This document shows, piece by piece, positions 41,413-49,817 of a DNA stretch of 64,000 bases. The DNA comes from Frankineae bacterium MT45 (lineage in GTDB: Bacteria > Actinomycetota > Actinomycetes > Mycobacteriales > Jatrophihabitantaceae): positions 186,001 to 250,000 of the forward strand of contig LT629697.1 of the NCBI GenBank assembly GCA_900100325.1, given 5' to 3'. Below the pieces are notes generated by a model. That model worked only from the letters and a program-made list of their open reading frames with translations, ran no database searches and was not told the DNA's origin. How positions within the stretch are numbered: the stretch's first letter is position 1; every line of letters starts with the position of its first letter. The translations under genes and the position numbers were made by a program.

Positions 41413-42095
41413 GGCGCGACCAGGCCGCGGAAGCTGATCTCGCGTCGCTGGGTGAAACCGAGCGCGGTGTAGAGCCGGATCGCGTTCTCGTTGGAGGCGG
41501 CGGCATGCAGCAACGGCTTCTCGCCGCGAGCCTGCATGCCCAGCACGATCGCCAGCACCAGACGCGCACCCAGCCCCTGGCCCCGGAACTCGGGGTCGGT
41601 GCAGACGGCGCTGATCTCAGTCCATCCCGCCGGCCGGAAGCGCTCGCCGGCCATCGCCACCAGCGCCCCGCCGCGGCGCACCCCGAGGTAGTTGCCGAGC
41701 GCGATCGTCCGTGGCAGGAACGGACCGGGGCGGGTCCGCTCAACCAGGTCGAGCATCTCCGGGACGTCCGCGTCGGTGAGTCGCACCGCCTCCGGTTCAG
41801 CCAAGCCGGCGACGGCCTCCCCGACGAGCTGCACCCCCGGGATGTCCATCGTGACCTCCCACCCGGCCGGTGGCGCCTGCTCGAGTCCGGCCATCACCAC
41901 GAAGCCCGCAGCTCCGACCAGCGTCGCCAGGTCCCGCCACTGCTCGTCGTCGCCGGAGTCCGGACGGGCAACAAAAGGCGACACATCCTTCGGGTAGCGC
42001 CGAGCTGTGCCGTGCGACTCGGCCAGCTCGGCCTGCGGGCCGAAGAGGGCGGAGCGCACGGGATTGTCCAGGGGATGCGCTGAATTGGTCGTCAC
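41406..42095 (-). CDS. GNAT-family N-acetyltransferase
   Basis: A 229-residue protein. The C-terminal half is a FR47-like GNAT domain: ISAVCTDPEFRGQGLGARLVLAIV binds acetyl-CoA (Q/RxxGxG/A loop RGQGLG), followed by LHAAASNENAIRLYTALGF. The N-terminal half is a degenerate second lobe. The acceptor is unknown. It starts with GTG 7 bases after the LCP gene stop, so the two are co-transcribed. Its stop lies in a tandem repeat. Confidence 0.9.
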   Translation of the reverse strand: MTTNSAHPLDNPVRSALFGPQAELAESHGTARRYPKDVSPFVARPDSGDDEQWRDLATLVGAAGFVVMAGLEQAPPAGWEVTMDIPGVQLVGEAVAGLAEPEAVRLTDADVPEMLDLVERTRPGPFLPRTIALGNYLGVRRGGALVAMAGERFRPAGWTEISAVCTDPEFRGQGLGARLVLAIVLGMQARGEKPLLHAAASNENAIRLYTALGFTQRREISFRGLVAPA

Positions 42096-42102
42096 AAGAG
42101 CG

Positions 42103-43308
42103 TCAGTTTATGCAGTCCGATGACGAGTAGGAGCGGGGAGCACTCGCCGGAGCGGTCGACGGGGTCGGCGAAGTCGCCGGGCGGGGCGACGGGGTGGACG
42201 GCGCCGATGACGAGGTCGCGGTTGGTGAGGCGGGGTGCACTGCCGGCGTGCCTGTCCCGACGATCGACTTGATGAAGGCCGGGATCGCCGGTCGGTTGAC
42301 CTCGACGATCGAGACCGGTGTTCCGTCGACGTAGATCGTCGGTGTACCGGTGGTCGGGATCGTCGCCGACCGGAGGTTGCCGGCCTGCAGGTTCTCCATC
42401 TGCCGGGCGAACTGCAGCAGCCCGTCCCCGGTGTAGTCGGTCTCGAGGTTGGAGCTGACCGCAGCGAGAAGGTTCTGCAATTTCAAGGGATTCAGCAGCG
42501 TTCTGGCCGAGGCGATCTTGCTGAATGCCTGCGAGAGGAAGTACTGCTGCCGGATCTCCCGGCCGAGGTCGCCCCCGTCGAGGTTGTGCCGCTGCCTCAC
42601 GAAGGAGAGTGCCTGCTTGGCGTCAAGCGTGGAGTGGCCGGGCGGAAGGTTGGTACCCGAGAACGGGTCGACGGCGGCGTGCTTCAGGCAGATCGGAATC
42701 GGGCCGAGGACCTTTGCGATCTGATAGAAGCCGACCAGCGAGACCCGCACGAAGTGGTCGATCCAGAGGCCGGTGAGGGAGCGGATGGTGTCCACCAGCA
42801 GCCGCGAGCCGCCCTTGTCACCGCCACCGTTGCGGGAGCCGAGCGAGAAGGCAGCGTTGAGCTTGTTCATGCCGTGCCCCGGAACATTCACCCACGAATC
42901 TCGGGGAAACGACACCAGCGTCGCCCGCGATCCGTCGGCCGGCACGTGCATCACCATCATCGTGTCGGTGTTCGTGCCGCCGCCGTCCAACTGCGTGCTC
43001 AGCTCAGCCAGCAGGGCCGGCGACGCGTTGGCCGGGCGATGATCGTCCCCGACGAGAAGGATGTTCTGCGCCTTACCGTCGAGGTCAGCCCGCTTCGCAC
43101 CGGTGGTGGAGTTGTCGATCGCGTCGACGTGGGTGACGTTCGCGGTGAAGTTGCGATAGGTCGCCCACGCGTAGCCGCTGCCGAGCACGATCGCCACCGC
43201 CAGCACGGCGGCGATCAGGCGGGACCCGACGGCGAAGCCGGTGCTCAGTCGACCAGCGAAGCGATTCGTACCGGAACGCTCGGAGTGACGCTCGGAGTGT
43301 TGAGGCAT
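42103..43308 (-). CDS. LytR–CpsA–Psr (LCP) family glycopolymer ligase
   Basis: A 401-residue membrane-anchored enzyme with a short cytoplasmic tail, one helix (about 28–48) and the LCP domain: NILLVGDDHRP, TNTDTMMVMHVPADG, LVSFPRDSWVNVPG and the basic motif LSFVRQRHNLDGGDLGREIRQQ. It attaches polyprenyl-pyrophosphate glycopolymers (arabinogalactan- or teichoic-like) to peptidoglycan. The C-terminus is Ser/Pro/Thr-rich wall linker; LytR_C is absent. TACGGT 7 bases before the ATG predicts a leaderless transcript. It may serve the polysaccharide made by the 1–10 kb cluster, but that is inference. Confidence 0.93.
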   Translation of the reverse strand: MPQHSERHSERSGTNRFAGRLSTGFAVGSRLIAAVLAVAIVLGSGYAWATYRNFTANVTHVDAIDNSTTGAKRADLDGKAQNILLVGDDHRPANASPALLAELSTQLDGGGTNTDTMMVMHVPADGSRATLVSFPRDSWVNVPGHGMNKLNAAFSLGSRNGGGDKGGSRLLVDTIRSLTGLWIDHFVRVSLVGFYQIAKVLGPIPICLKHAAVDPFSGTNLPPGHSTLDAKQALSFVRQRHNLDGGDLGREIRQQYFLSQAFSKIASARTLLNPLKLQNLLAAVSSNLETDYTGDGLLQFARQMENLQAGNLRSATIPTTGTPTIYVDGTPVSIVEVNRPAIPAFIKSIVGTGTPAVHPASPTATSSSAPSTPSPRPATSPTPSTAPASAPRSYSSSDCIN

Positions 43309-43315
43309 GATTGCG

Positions 43316-43321
43316 ACCGTA
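43316..43321 (-). promoter_or_regulatory. -10 element of the LCP gene (leaderless)
   Basis: TACGGT on the minus strand is 7 bases before the ATG at 43308. The identical hexamer precedes the pentapeptide gene. Confidence 0.55.
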
Positions 43322-43378
43322 TCGACGCCAACCCATGATCTTCCTGAGGATTCGGTGGATGCGGAATCGAACCCGAAT

Positions 43379-44005
43379 CTAGCGCGCGAGCACCCGCAGC
43401 CCCAGCGCCTCGGCGATGGCGACCGCCTGCTCGGGCAGGATCTGCGCCTCCCGCACGTCGGTGGCCTGCGGATCGAGCGAGCTCAGATCGCTGCCGCGCA
43501 GGTCGGCCCGGGTGAAGTTCGCCCCGCGCAGTTGGGCACCGGAGAGGTCGACGTCGGCGAAGGTCGTATCGCTGCAGTTGGCCCCGCCGAGGTCGACTTC
43601 GCGCATCCGGACGCTCTGGAAACTGCCGCCCCGCAGGTCGGCGCCGCGTAGCACGACGAACGACCAGTCGCCGCCGACGATCCGTAGCGGGCGCAGTGCC
43701 GCCGACTGCTCGAACGTGCTGCCAAGCAGCTTGCAGCCGCTGAACTCCGCGTCGAAGAGGTTGCAGCGGCGGAACGTGCAGCCGAGATAAGCCGAATCGA
43801 TGTGCCGCGAGGCGTTGAAGCTGACGTTGCCGAAGGTGCAGTTGGTGAAACTGCAGTTGCGCAGGACGGCCTCGGTCAGCTCGATCTGGTGGAACTCGCA
43901 GTCGACGTAGCTGCGGCCGACGAACTCCTCGGCGTACCAGTCGTCGCGGCGGAACGTGACACCGGTGAAGCTCTCCCCGGGCGGAACAGAAAGGCTCTCG
44001 GTCAC
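43379..44005 (-). CDS. Pentapeptide-repeat protein
   Basis: From the GTG at 44005 the protein has 208 residues, almost all A(D/N)LxG-like repeats: SFTNCTFGNVSF, CTFRRCNLFDAEFSGCKLLG, VVLRGADLRGGSF, VDLGGANCSDTTF, ADVDLSGAQLRGANF. The right-handed quadrilateral helix is interrupted near the middle, as in Qnr/McbG proteins that protect DNA gyrase. Gyrase protection is possible but unproven. TACGGT lies 6 bases before GTG. A longer upstream reading is rejected, as it reads backwards into the FilP gene. It is followed by the LCP gene after 70 bases. Confidence 0.88.
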   Translation of the reverse strand: MTESLSVPPGESFTGVTFRRDDWYAEEFVGRSYVDCEFHQIELTEAVLRNCSFTNCTFGNVSFNASRHIDSAYLGCTFRRCNLFDAEFSGCKLLGSTFEQSAALRPLRIVGGDWSFVVLRGADLRGGSFQSVRMREVDLGGANCSDTTFADVDLSGAQLRGANFTRADLRGSDLSSLDPQATDVREAQILPEQAVAIAEALGLRVLAR

Positions 44006-44011
44006 CGGCCC

Positions 44012-44017
44012 ACCGTA
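44012..44017 (-). promoter_or_regulatory. -10 element of the pentapeptide gene (leaderless)
   Basis: TACGGT on the minus strand is 6 bases before the GTG at 44005. Confidence 0.55.
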
Positions 44018-44057
44018 GCGGAGCCGATGACCGAGAGCCTGAAGTGGATCTGCGGCG

Positions 44058-45134
44058 CTACCGGGAAGCCTTGACGGCCTTCTCCTCGGACGCCTCGTCG
44101 GCCGACTCGTCGGAGGTCTCGGCCACCGCCTCCTCGCTGGCGTCGTCGCTGCTCTCCTGGACCGGCGCGACCTCCTCCTCGGAGACCTCGTCAACCGGCA
44201 CCTCGACCGTCTTGGCCGGGGTCTCGTCCGCCGTCACCGCGGCACCGCCGAGAGTGGCCAGCATGCCCCGGACGTTGGCCAGCTGGGCGTTGATGCTGTC
44301 CCGACGCTGGGTGGCGGCGGCGAGCTCACGCTCGGACTCCGACCGGATACGGTCGGCCCGGGTGCGGGCCTCGGAGACGATCTGCTCCGCCTTCTGCTGG
44401 GACTCCGCGGTAAGCGCGGCGGCCTTGCGGGCGGCGTCGGCGGAGGCCTGCTCGGTCTCAGCCCGGAGCTGGGCGACGTGCTCCTGGGCCTGCGCGAGCT
44501 GGTTCTCGGCGAGCGCGGTGCGCTCCTGGAAGACCTGCTCGGCCTTGTCCCGTCGCTCGGCGAGCGTCTGCTCGAAGTCGGCGGCGGCCTTGGCCGCGTG
44601 CGCGCGCTGACGCTCGTAGACGGCCTCGGCCTCGGCCCGGCGGGCAGTGGCCTGCCGGTCGGCCTCGTCGAGGATCTGGTCGGCGTTGCGCTTGGCGTTC
44701 TCCATCACCCGAGCCGCCTCACGCTCGGTCTGGGCCCGCATCTCACCGGCGTACCGCTCGGCCTCGGAGCGAAGCTTCGCGTTCGCCTCTTCGAGTTCGG
44801 CCAGCTTCTGGTCGGCGTCGGCGGTGGCCGAGGCGCGGATCTCAGCCGCCTCCTGCTCGGCCAGGCTGAGGATCTGACCGACCCGGTCACCGAGGTGGTC
44901 GAAGTTGGCGACCACGGGGGCCGCCGGGGCGGCCTTGGCGGCGTTCACCGCGGCGGCGGCCTTCTTCTTCTCCTGCTCGACGGCCGCGGTCAGTTCCTCG
45001 ACCTGCTTCGCGGCGTCGTTGGCGTACTGATGCGCGGAGGCGGCCGCCGTGGAGAGCTCGGCGATACGACGGTCGACCTCACTCGGCTCGTAGCCGCGCA
45101 TGACAGTTCGGAAAGTTGTGGTGGTATCGCTCAT
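44058..45134 (-). CDS. filP: FilP-like coiled-coil cytoskeletal protein with DivIVA-type N-terminus
   Basis: A 358-residue protein. FRTVMRGYEPSEVDRRIAEL is the membrane-curvature-binding DivIVA-type head. A long Ala/Glu/Arg coiled coil follows (about 85–300). The end of the coil, ESERELAAATQRRDSINAQL followed by NVRGMLATLGG, matches my memory of Streptomyces FilP very closely. The tail is acidic (SEEEV, SDDASEE). FilP forms a cytoskeletal network behind growing tips and supports DivIVA-based polar growth. The partner gene upstream fits the scy–filP order. The gap is 56 bases, so co-transcription is likely. Confidence 0.85.
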   Translation of the reverse strand: MSDTTTTFRTVMRGYEPSEVDRRIAELSTAAASAHQYANDAAKQVEELTAAVEQEKKKAAAAVNAAKAAPAAPVVANFDHLGDRVGQILSLAEQEAAEIRASATADADQKLAELEEANAKLRSEAERYAGEMRAQTEREAARVMENAKRNADQILDEADRQATARRAEAEAVYERQRAHAAKAAADFEQTLAERRDKAEQVFQERTALAENQLAQAQEHVAQLRAETEQASADAARKAAALTAESQQKAEQIVSEARTRADRIRSESERELAAATQRRDSINAQLANVRGMLATLGGAAVTADETPAKTVEVPVDEVSEEEVAPVQESSDDASEEAVAETSDESADEASEEKAVKASR

Positions 45135-45190
45135 TCGACTCTCATCATCTCGGTTGGTGCGGATATCGGCGGAAAGCGGGCTGATCGGTG

Positions 45191-46750
45191 TTACGAGTCG
45201 GAGACCGGGCTTCGGTTCTCCTCATCGGCAGCCGCCGTCGACCCGTGAGTCGCCGCGGATGCTGCCTCTGGAGTTTGCTCTGAAACGGGCTGAGCTAAGT
45301 GGGGTTGAGCGATAGGCGGTGGAACGACATCCGGCACCGCAAGTGCCTCGATGATTCCGGAGAGATTACCCAACTCACTTGCGATGGTGTCACGCCGCTC
45401 GGCGAGCGTCACCACCTCGGCCCGGGCATCGGCCAGCAGCTGCCGGGCCAGGGTGCGGAGCTCGTCGGCCTCGGCCCGCGCATCGGCGATGATCCCGGTC
45501 GCCTCGACCTTGGTGTTGCGGCGGAACTCGTGCAGTTCGCGCTGTGAGCGTGAGGTCTCCTCGGCGACCCGTTCCCGCACCGCACGGGCCCCGGACTCAG
45601 CCTCCTCCAGGCGGCGATCGGCCCGGGAGATACGGGCCGACGCGACGTCCTCGGCCTCCGCGATCGCCTGATCGGCCTCGACCCGGGCCTGTTCACGGAT
45701 CTGGATCGCGTCCGACTTGGCCAGCAGCAGGGCCTGCTCCGCCGCTTCGGTGAGGGCCGTCGCATCACCCTCGGCCGCGGCCTGACGGCTGCGCCGGGCC
45801 TCGCCGGAGGCCTCCAGCAGCGCGCTCAGCCGAGTACGCGCCTGACGGGCGACCGCGGCCGCGTCCAGGTGCGCCGACTTGCGGATCCGCTGCGCGTCGA
45901 GCTCGGCGGCGGCGATGAGGCCGGCCACCACCTGCTGCGCCCAGGCCGTCTGCTCTGCCGCCGTCGACATCTCGGCCGCAGCGTCGGCCCGCGCCGACTC
46001 CAGCAGCATCCGCGCCTCCTTGCGGGCGTCGGCGCGCATCATGTCGGCGTCCACCGTCGCGTCGGCGTGCTCCCGCTTGGCCGCGGCGAGCAGCTGCTCG
46101 ACCCGGGCGTGCGTCTCGGCGTGCCGGTCGACGAAGTCCTGCTCGGCCTCCTCGGCGCTGCTGCGCAGCTCGGCGGCCAGTGCCTCCCGCTCGGACTGCA
46201 GGATCGCATCGTGTTCGTGGCGCTCGGCGGCCAACTCTTCGGCCAGCCCGAGGTGGGCATCGGAGCGGACGGTCTTCGCCTCGGCCAGCAGCTGGTCGGC
46301 CTGGTCGCGGATCACCTGGGCGTCGGCGTTGGCCCGGGCGACGATCTGCGCGGCCTCCTCCTCGGCCTGGGGCATCAGGCTCTCGGCGGCGAGCTCGGCG
46401 CTGCGGGCGATCATGCTCGCCTGCTCCAGCCCGTCGGCGATGATCGCCTGCGCCTCGTCGTGGGCTTCACTCAGACGGGTCTGAGCCGCGGCCAGCTTGT
46501 GCCGGGCGGCGAGGAGGGCGTCATGGACGTCGGCCGGCATGCTGGAGCCCTCGATGAGCCCAGTTCCGTCCGGTCCGCTCAGCGCATCGGAGAGGCCGAG
46601 ATGGTCGATCTGCGGCCGGGCCGGCGGTGGATCGAGCGGCTTCTCAGCTGGTAGATCGGCCTGGAGATCCAGCTGGGCGAAGTTCTCAGTTTCGTGGACA
46701 GCGCGACTCAACTCATCCACTTCACCGGAGTGCGGCACGTGAGTCCCCAT
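45191..46750 (-). CDS. Scy-like coiled-coil protein, shortened
   Basis: From the ATG at 46750 (GAGGTG upstream) the protein has 519 residues. A disordered N-terminus of about 75 residues precedes a nearly continuous Ala/Glu/Arg/Asp coiled coil (about 80–460). It ends in LAERRDTIASELGNLSGIIEAL, a clear variant of the FilP end motif, and a Pro/Ala-rich tail. Position directly upstream of filP matches Streptomyces scy (about 1,300 residues), but it is far shorter. It may scaffold polar growth. The frame is open upstream to 46891, without coding character. Confidence 0.75.
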   Translation of the reverse strand: MGTHVPHSGEVDELSRAVHETENFAQLDLQADLPAEKPLDPPPARPQIDHLGLSDALSGPDGTGLIEGSSMPADVHDALLAARHKLAAAQTRLSEAHDEAQAIIADGLEQASMIARSAELAAESLMPQAEEEAAQIVARANADAQVIRDQADQLLAEAKTVRSDAHLGLAEELAAERHEHDAILQSEREALAAELRSSAEEAEQDFVDRHAETHARVEQLLAAAKREHADATVDADMMRADARKEARMLLESARADAAAEMSTAAEQTAWAQQVVAGLIAAAELDAQRIRKSAHLDAAAVARQARTRLSALLEASGEARRSRQAAAEGDATALTEAAEQALLLAKSDAIQIREQARVEADQAIAEAEDVASARISRADRRLEEAESGARAVRERVAEETSRSQRELHEFRRNTKVEATGIIADARAEADELRTLARQLLADARAEVVTLAERRDTIASELGNLSGIIEALAVPDVVPPPIAQPHLAQPVSEQTPEAASAATHGSTAAADEENRSPVSDS

Positions 46751-46960
46751 CTGGCGCACCTCGCTGCGTGGTCGGCCCAACGCCGACCATCGACAACGCG
46801 GATTCGCCGCGCCTACGCACATAGTCGCAGATGTGCGGTCAGAATTCTTGTTTAGCGGGTACCCAGAGTACTGGGCTTGGGTGCGCGCCAAGTCATTCTT
46901 GCATTTGCCCGGCTAATGCGGTGTTACGCGTCGGTTTCAGTCAGCTCGTGCAGCGTCGCG

Positions 46961-47911
46961 CTAGGGCGTCGTGCTGGGGACGCTAGGTCGTCGCGCGCGG
47001 CGGGCAGGGCCGTCGCGCAGCAGCAGGAGGAGCCCGAAGATGAGCGCCGTCACCGAGACGATGCCGAATCCGCCGCCGGCGTAGGCGACGAGTTCACTGC
47101 CCCGCCCCAACTGCGTCGGGACCCCGGCGGCTGGCAGCACCGACGCCGTGCGCAGCAGCGCCCAGCCAGCGGCGAGACCGGCGACGACCACGACGGCGAA
47201 GCAGACGGAGAGCGCGAGCCGGTAGCCACTGGGCCGCTGGGTCGCGGACGCACCCGGAGGTTGGAAGGTCGCGACCAGCGCGGCCAGCGCACCCCAGAAG
47301 CCGACGACGAGTAGGGCACAGACGACGTCGCTCGGCCGGTGCCAGCGGCCGGTGAGCGTCGAGACACCGACGGCCGCGGCGTAGGCGGCGCCCAGTAGCG
47401 CGGCGGCCGGGCGCCCCCTTCGCGGCGTGAAGAGCATCGCCGTGACGGCGGCCGAGGCGGCCACCGTCGTGTGCCCGCTGGGCAGGGAATTGGCCAGCTC
47501 GGTGTAGGCACCCAGCAGGTTCGGTCGCTGGAGCACGACGAGCTTGAGCAGTTCGGTGGTAAGGGAGGCCCCGCCCATCACCAGCGCGGCCTGTACGGCC
47601 AGTAGCCAGCGGCGGCGCAGCGCGGCGATCGCAATCGCGATCAGCAGTGCGGTGAGGACGATCGACATGGTGTCGAGGACCCGGTGCCCGAAGCGCCACA
47701 ACAGCGTCTGCCCGTGGATCGCGCCGGCGAAGGCGGCCGTGTCGAGCTGCTGGCCGACCACCGTGTGCAGGGCGATGGCCCCGACGACGCCGGCAGCGAC
47801 GACGACCCCCACCATCACGGCGACGCAGCCCAGCCGCCACCACCGCAGGCGATCGGGGGGTGCGGTGGCCGACTGAGCTGGCGCGCGATCGAGGGTCTGC
47901 GGGCGGCTCAC
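46961..47911 (-). CDS. PAP2-family membrane phosphatase
   Basis: From the GTG at 47911 the protein has 316 residues and about seven hydrophobic segments. The PAP2 motifs are KLVVLQRP, PSGHTT and GRWHRPSD, all with their catalytic residues (Lys/Arg–Pro, His, Arg–His–Asp). Likely substrates are undecaprenyl pyrophosphate or phosphatidic acid, freeing carrier lipid for wall synthesis. TACCTT lies 7 bases before the GTG, a leaderless arrangement that favours this start over the open frame to 47980. Confidence 0.88.
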   Translation of the reverse strand: MSRPQTLDRAPAQSATAPPDRLRWWRLGCVAVMVGVVVAAGVVGAIALHTVVGQQLDTAAFAGAIHGQTLLWRFGHRVLDTMSIVLTALLIAIAIAALRRRWLLAVQAALVMGGASLTTELLKLVVLQRPNLLGAYTELANSLPSGHTTVAASAAVTAMLFTPRRGRPAAALLGAAYAAAVGVSTLTGRWHRPSDVVCALLVVGFWGALAALVATFQPPGASATQRPSGYRLALSVCFAVVVVAGLAAGWALLRTASVLPAAGVPTQLGRGSELVAYAGGGFGIVSVTALIFGLLLLLRDGPARRARRPSVPSTTP

Positions 47912-47918
47912 CTGAGGA

Positions 47919-47924
47919 AAGGTA
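47919..47924 (-). promoter_or_regulatory. -10 element of the PAP2 gene (leaderless)
   Basis: TACCTT on the minus strand is 7 bases before the GTG at 47911. Confidence 0.5.
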
Positions 47925-47988
47925 GCGGTCGCGCCTGTGGCTTCACGGCCCAGTCTCAACCCGCCCTCATTCGGCGTCACGCCAGAGT

Positions 47989-48522
47989 TCAGAAAGTGCT
48001 GTACCTACCGCGACGATGAACCAGCGGCTCATCACCATCGCGCTGCGCAGCGAGTTGGATGTGCTCGACCTGCAGCTGGACGGCGAGCCCCCAGCCGAGG
48101 GGGGGCGGTGGCTCGGCCGCGAGGCGGCAGCCGGCCCAGGAGGTGGCCTCCAGGGCGGGACCCCACGGGGTCTGCGTCCAGTCACCCTGCCGGAACGGCC
48201 CACCCGGTGCCGGCGCCACGTAGCCGAAGAGATCGGCCAACCCCCGCTGCTCCCAGCCCAGGAGATTCACCACTGCTACCTGCGATACCTGCAGCACGTC
48301 CCAGAGATCGGAGAGCGGATCGATGACGCCGACCACGGCGCCCGGCTCGCCGTCCGCCACCAGGAACGACGAGACGGTGAGCCCAGCCGGCTCCGCCGTC
48401 CCGTCCGTCGCTGCCTGCGCGGTCCAGATCGACACCGGTGAGGGGAGTCGTCCCCGGAACTGCCGGAGCGGGCTGCGGGAACCCTCCTCCGGCTGGAACG
48501 GGTGCGCGCTGTGGATCGTCAC
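47989..48522 (-). CDS. Flavin reductase-like (FMN-binding split-barrel) protein
   Basis: A 177-residue protein with the compact flavin reductase-like layout: FRGRLPSPVSIWTA, AGLTVSSFLVADGEPGAVVGVIDP, then QVAVVNLLGWEQRGLADLFG and a terminal DEPLVHRRGRY. The GLTVSS segment is the usual FMN-phosphate loop, and HRRGRY at the end is typical. It may be a flavin-using reductase or a cofactor-binding protein. GAGG lies 8 bases before the GTG. It lies 77 bases from the PAP2 start. Confidence 0.75.
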   Translation of the reverse strand: MTIHSAHPFQPEEGSRSPLRQFRGRLPSPVSIWTAQAATDGTAEPAGLTVSSFLVADGEPGAVVGVIDPLSDLWDVLQVSQVAVVNLLGWEQRGLADLFGYVAPAPGGPFRQGDWTQTPWGPALEATSWAGCRLAAEPPPPLGWGLAVQLQVEHIQLAAQRDGDEPLVHRRGRYSTF

Positions 48523-48679
48523 CTAGCCATCCTCGCCGGTAGCGGGGTATGCGTCGACTAGCATGCAAATCGGCAGACGATGGGTTGAACCCCAATCCGG
48601 TCGCTGTCTTGCCCGGGTGGCCGCCGACCAGCGACACCGGGGCCCTCATTTGCTGGCAGAACTAGCGGGGGTATTAAGC

Positions 48680-48988
48680 ATGGATTTCACGGTGACAACG
48701 GCGATCGAGGCTGGGCGTTTCTCCCTGCACGTCGCTGGCGAGCTGGACCTGGCGGCGCGCGACGAACTCGTGGCCGAAGGGCAGCGGGCATTGACCGATC
48801 CGGCCTGCACCGAACTGGTGCTGGATATGGCCGACGTGACGTTCATCGACTCCAGCGGCGTGGGAGGCCTGGTCGCGCTGCGCACCGAGGCGATCCAGCG
48901 TGACCAGCAGGTCACCATCGTGAACCCGTCCGGCCGGGTGCAGCGGCTGCTCGAGCTCACCGGCCTCGAGTCCGTCTTCCTCGGCTAG
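48680..48988 (+). CDS. STAS-domain anti-sigma factor antagonist
   Basis: From the ATG at 48680 (GGGGG upstream) the protein has 102 residues: FSLHVAGELDLAARDELV, then MADVTFIDSSGVGGLVALR with the phosphorylatable Ser of SpoIIAA/RsbV-type antagonists. Unphosphorylated, such proteins bind an anti-sigma kinase and free an alternative sigma factor. No kinase or sigma gene is adjacent, so its partner is elsewhere. The frame extends upstream, without family match. It lies 19 bases before the next gene. Confidence 0.92.
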   Translation: MDFTVTTAIEAGRFSLHVAGELDLAARDELVAEGQRALTDPACTELVLDMADVTFIDSSGVGGLVALRTEAIQRDQQVTIVNPSGRVQRLLELTGLESVFLG

Positions 48989-49007
48989 CGGCAGAGCAGA
49001 CCGTCAG

Positions 49008-49745
49008 ATGGCGCCACGACGCAAAGCCGGACTCAGCGACGAACAGTTGGCCGAGCTACGCGGCAAGAGCGAGGGTGGCGGCCGGCCGCGAGTTGTCCTC
49101 TCCGGTTCCCAGTTTCCGGCCGACACCGTCGGCACCGTGGTGCGGGTCGGCAGCGTGGAGGCCGACGGCGATGACTTCATCACCGTCCGGGTGAAGGTCG
49201 ACGGCGTCACCGACGAACTGGCATTCTCGCCCACCGAGTTGACCCTCCCCGGGCAGAAGCCGCCGACTCGCCCGGCCCGGAAGGCGGCGCCGCGCACGTC
49301 GCGACCGACCCCAACCGCCGCTGCCCCGGCTGCTCCCACGCCACCACCGGTCGCGGCGGCCGCACCGGTGGCACCGGCCGCAGCTCCGCCCGCTGCCGCC
49401 AAGGCGTCGCCAGCTAAGCCGGCGGCTGCGAAATCGACTCCGGCGCCCCGCACCGGGGCCGCCAAGAAGGCCGGCAGCACGCCGAAGGTCGTCATCACCC
49501 TCACCTCCACCGGAGCGACCTGGAGCGTCACCGCCCAGCGCGGCGCCCGTGTGGTCAGCAAGAACCTGGCCGTCACTCCGGGTGCGGTCGCGGCCATCGC
49601 CGAGCTCCTCGGTGACGCCGCCGTCGGCGAAGCGGTCGCCGCCGTCAACGACACCGCCCGGGAAGAGGCGCAGGCCCGGGCCGAACAGCTGCGGGTCGAG
49701 CTAGCCGAACTCGAAGCGGTCCTGGCCAGCCATCGCGCTCCGTGA
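49008..49745 (+). CDS. Conserved actinobacterial protein of unknown function (DUF6319-like)
   Basis: A 245-residue protein of three parts: an N-terminal domain (about 1–85, GRPRVVLSGSQFPADTVGTVVRVG), an Ala/Pro/Lys-rich linker (about 86–155) and a C-terminal domain (KVVITLTSTGATWSVTAQRG, ending in a coiled-coil helix). The linker resembles histone H1-like tails, so nucleic-acid association is possible. The DUF6319 name is from memory and tentative. It is probably co-transcribed with the STAS gene. Confidence 0.65.
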   Translation: MAPRRKAGLSDEQLAELRGKSEGGGRPRVVLSGSQFPADTVGTVVRVGSVEADGDDFITVRVKVDGVTDELAFSPTELTLPGQKPPTRPARKAAPRTSRPTPTAAAPAAPTPPPVAAAAPVAPAAAPPAAAKASPAKPAAAKSTPAPRTGAAKKAGSTPKVVITLTSTGATWSVTAQRGARVVSKNLAVTPGAVAAIAELLGDAAVGEAVAAVNDTAREEAQARAEQLRVELAELEAVLASHRAP

Positions 49746-49817
49746 CCGTGCCCCTGCTCCGCGAAACCGAATAGGCTGGTCTCAGAGGAATAGGCTGGAT
49801 TCGAGAAGGGAGCACCA

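Noticed and set aside
43349-43379. T-arm-like sequence on the minus strand (GGGTTCGATTCC) suggesting a tRNA
   Set aside because: The five bases on either side do not pair, and no acceptor, D or anticodon stems are present. A plain 7-bp inverted repeat explains it.
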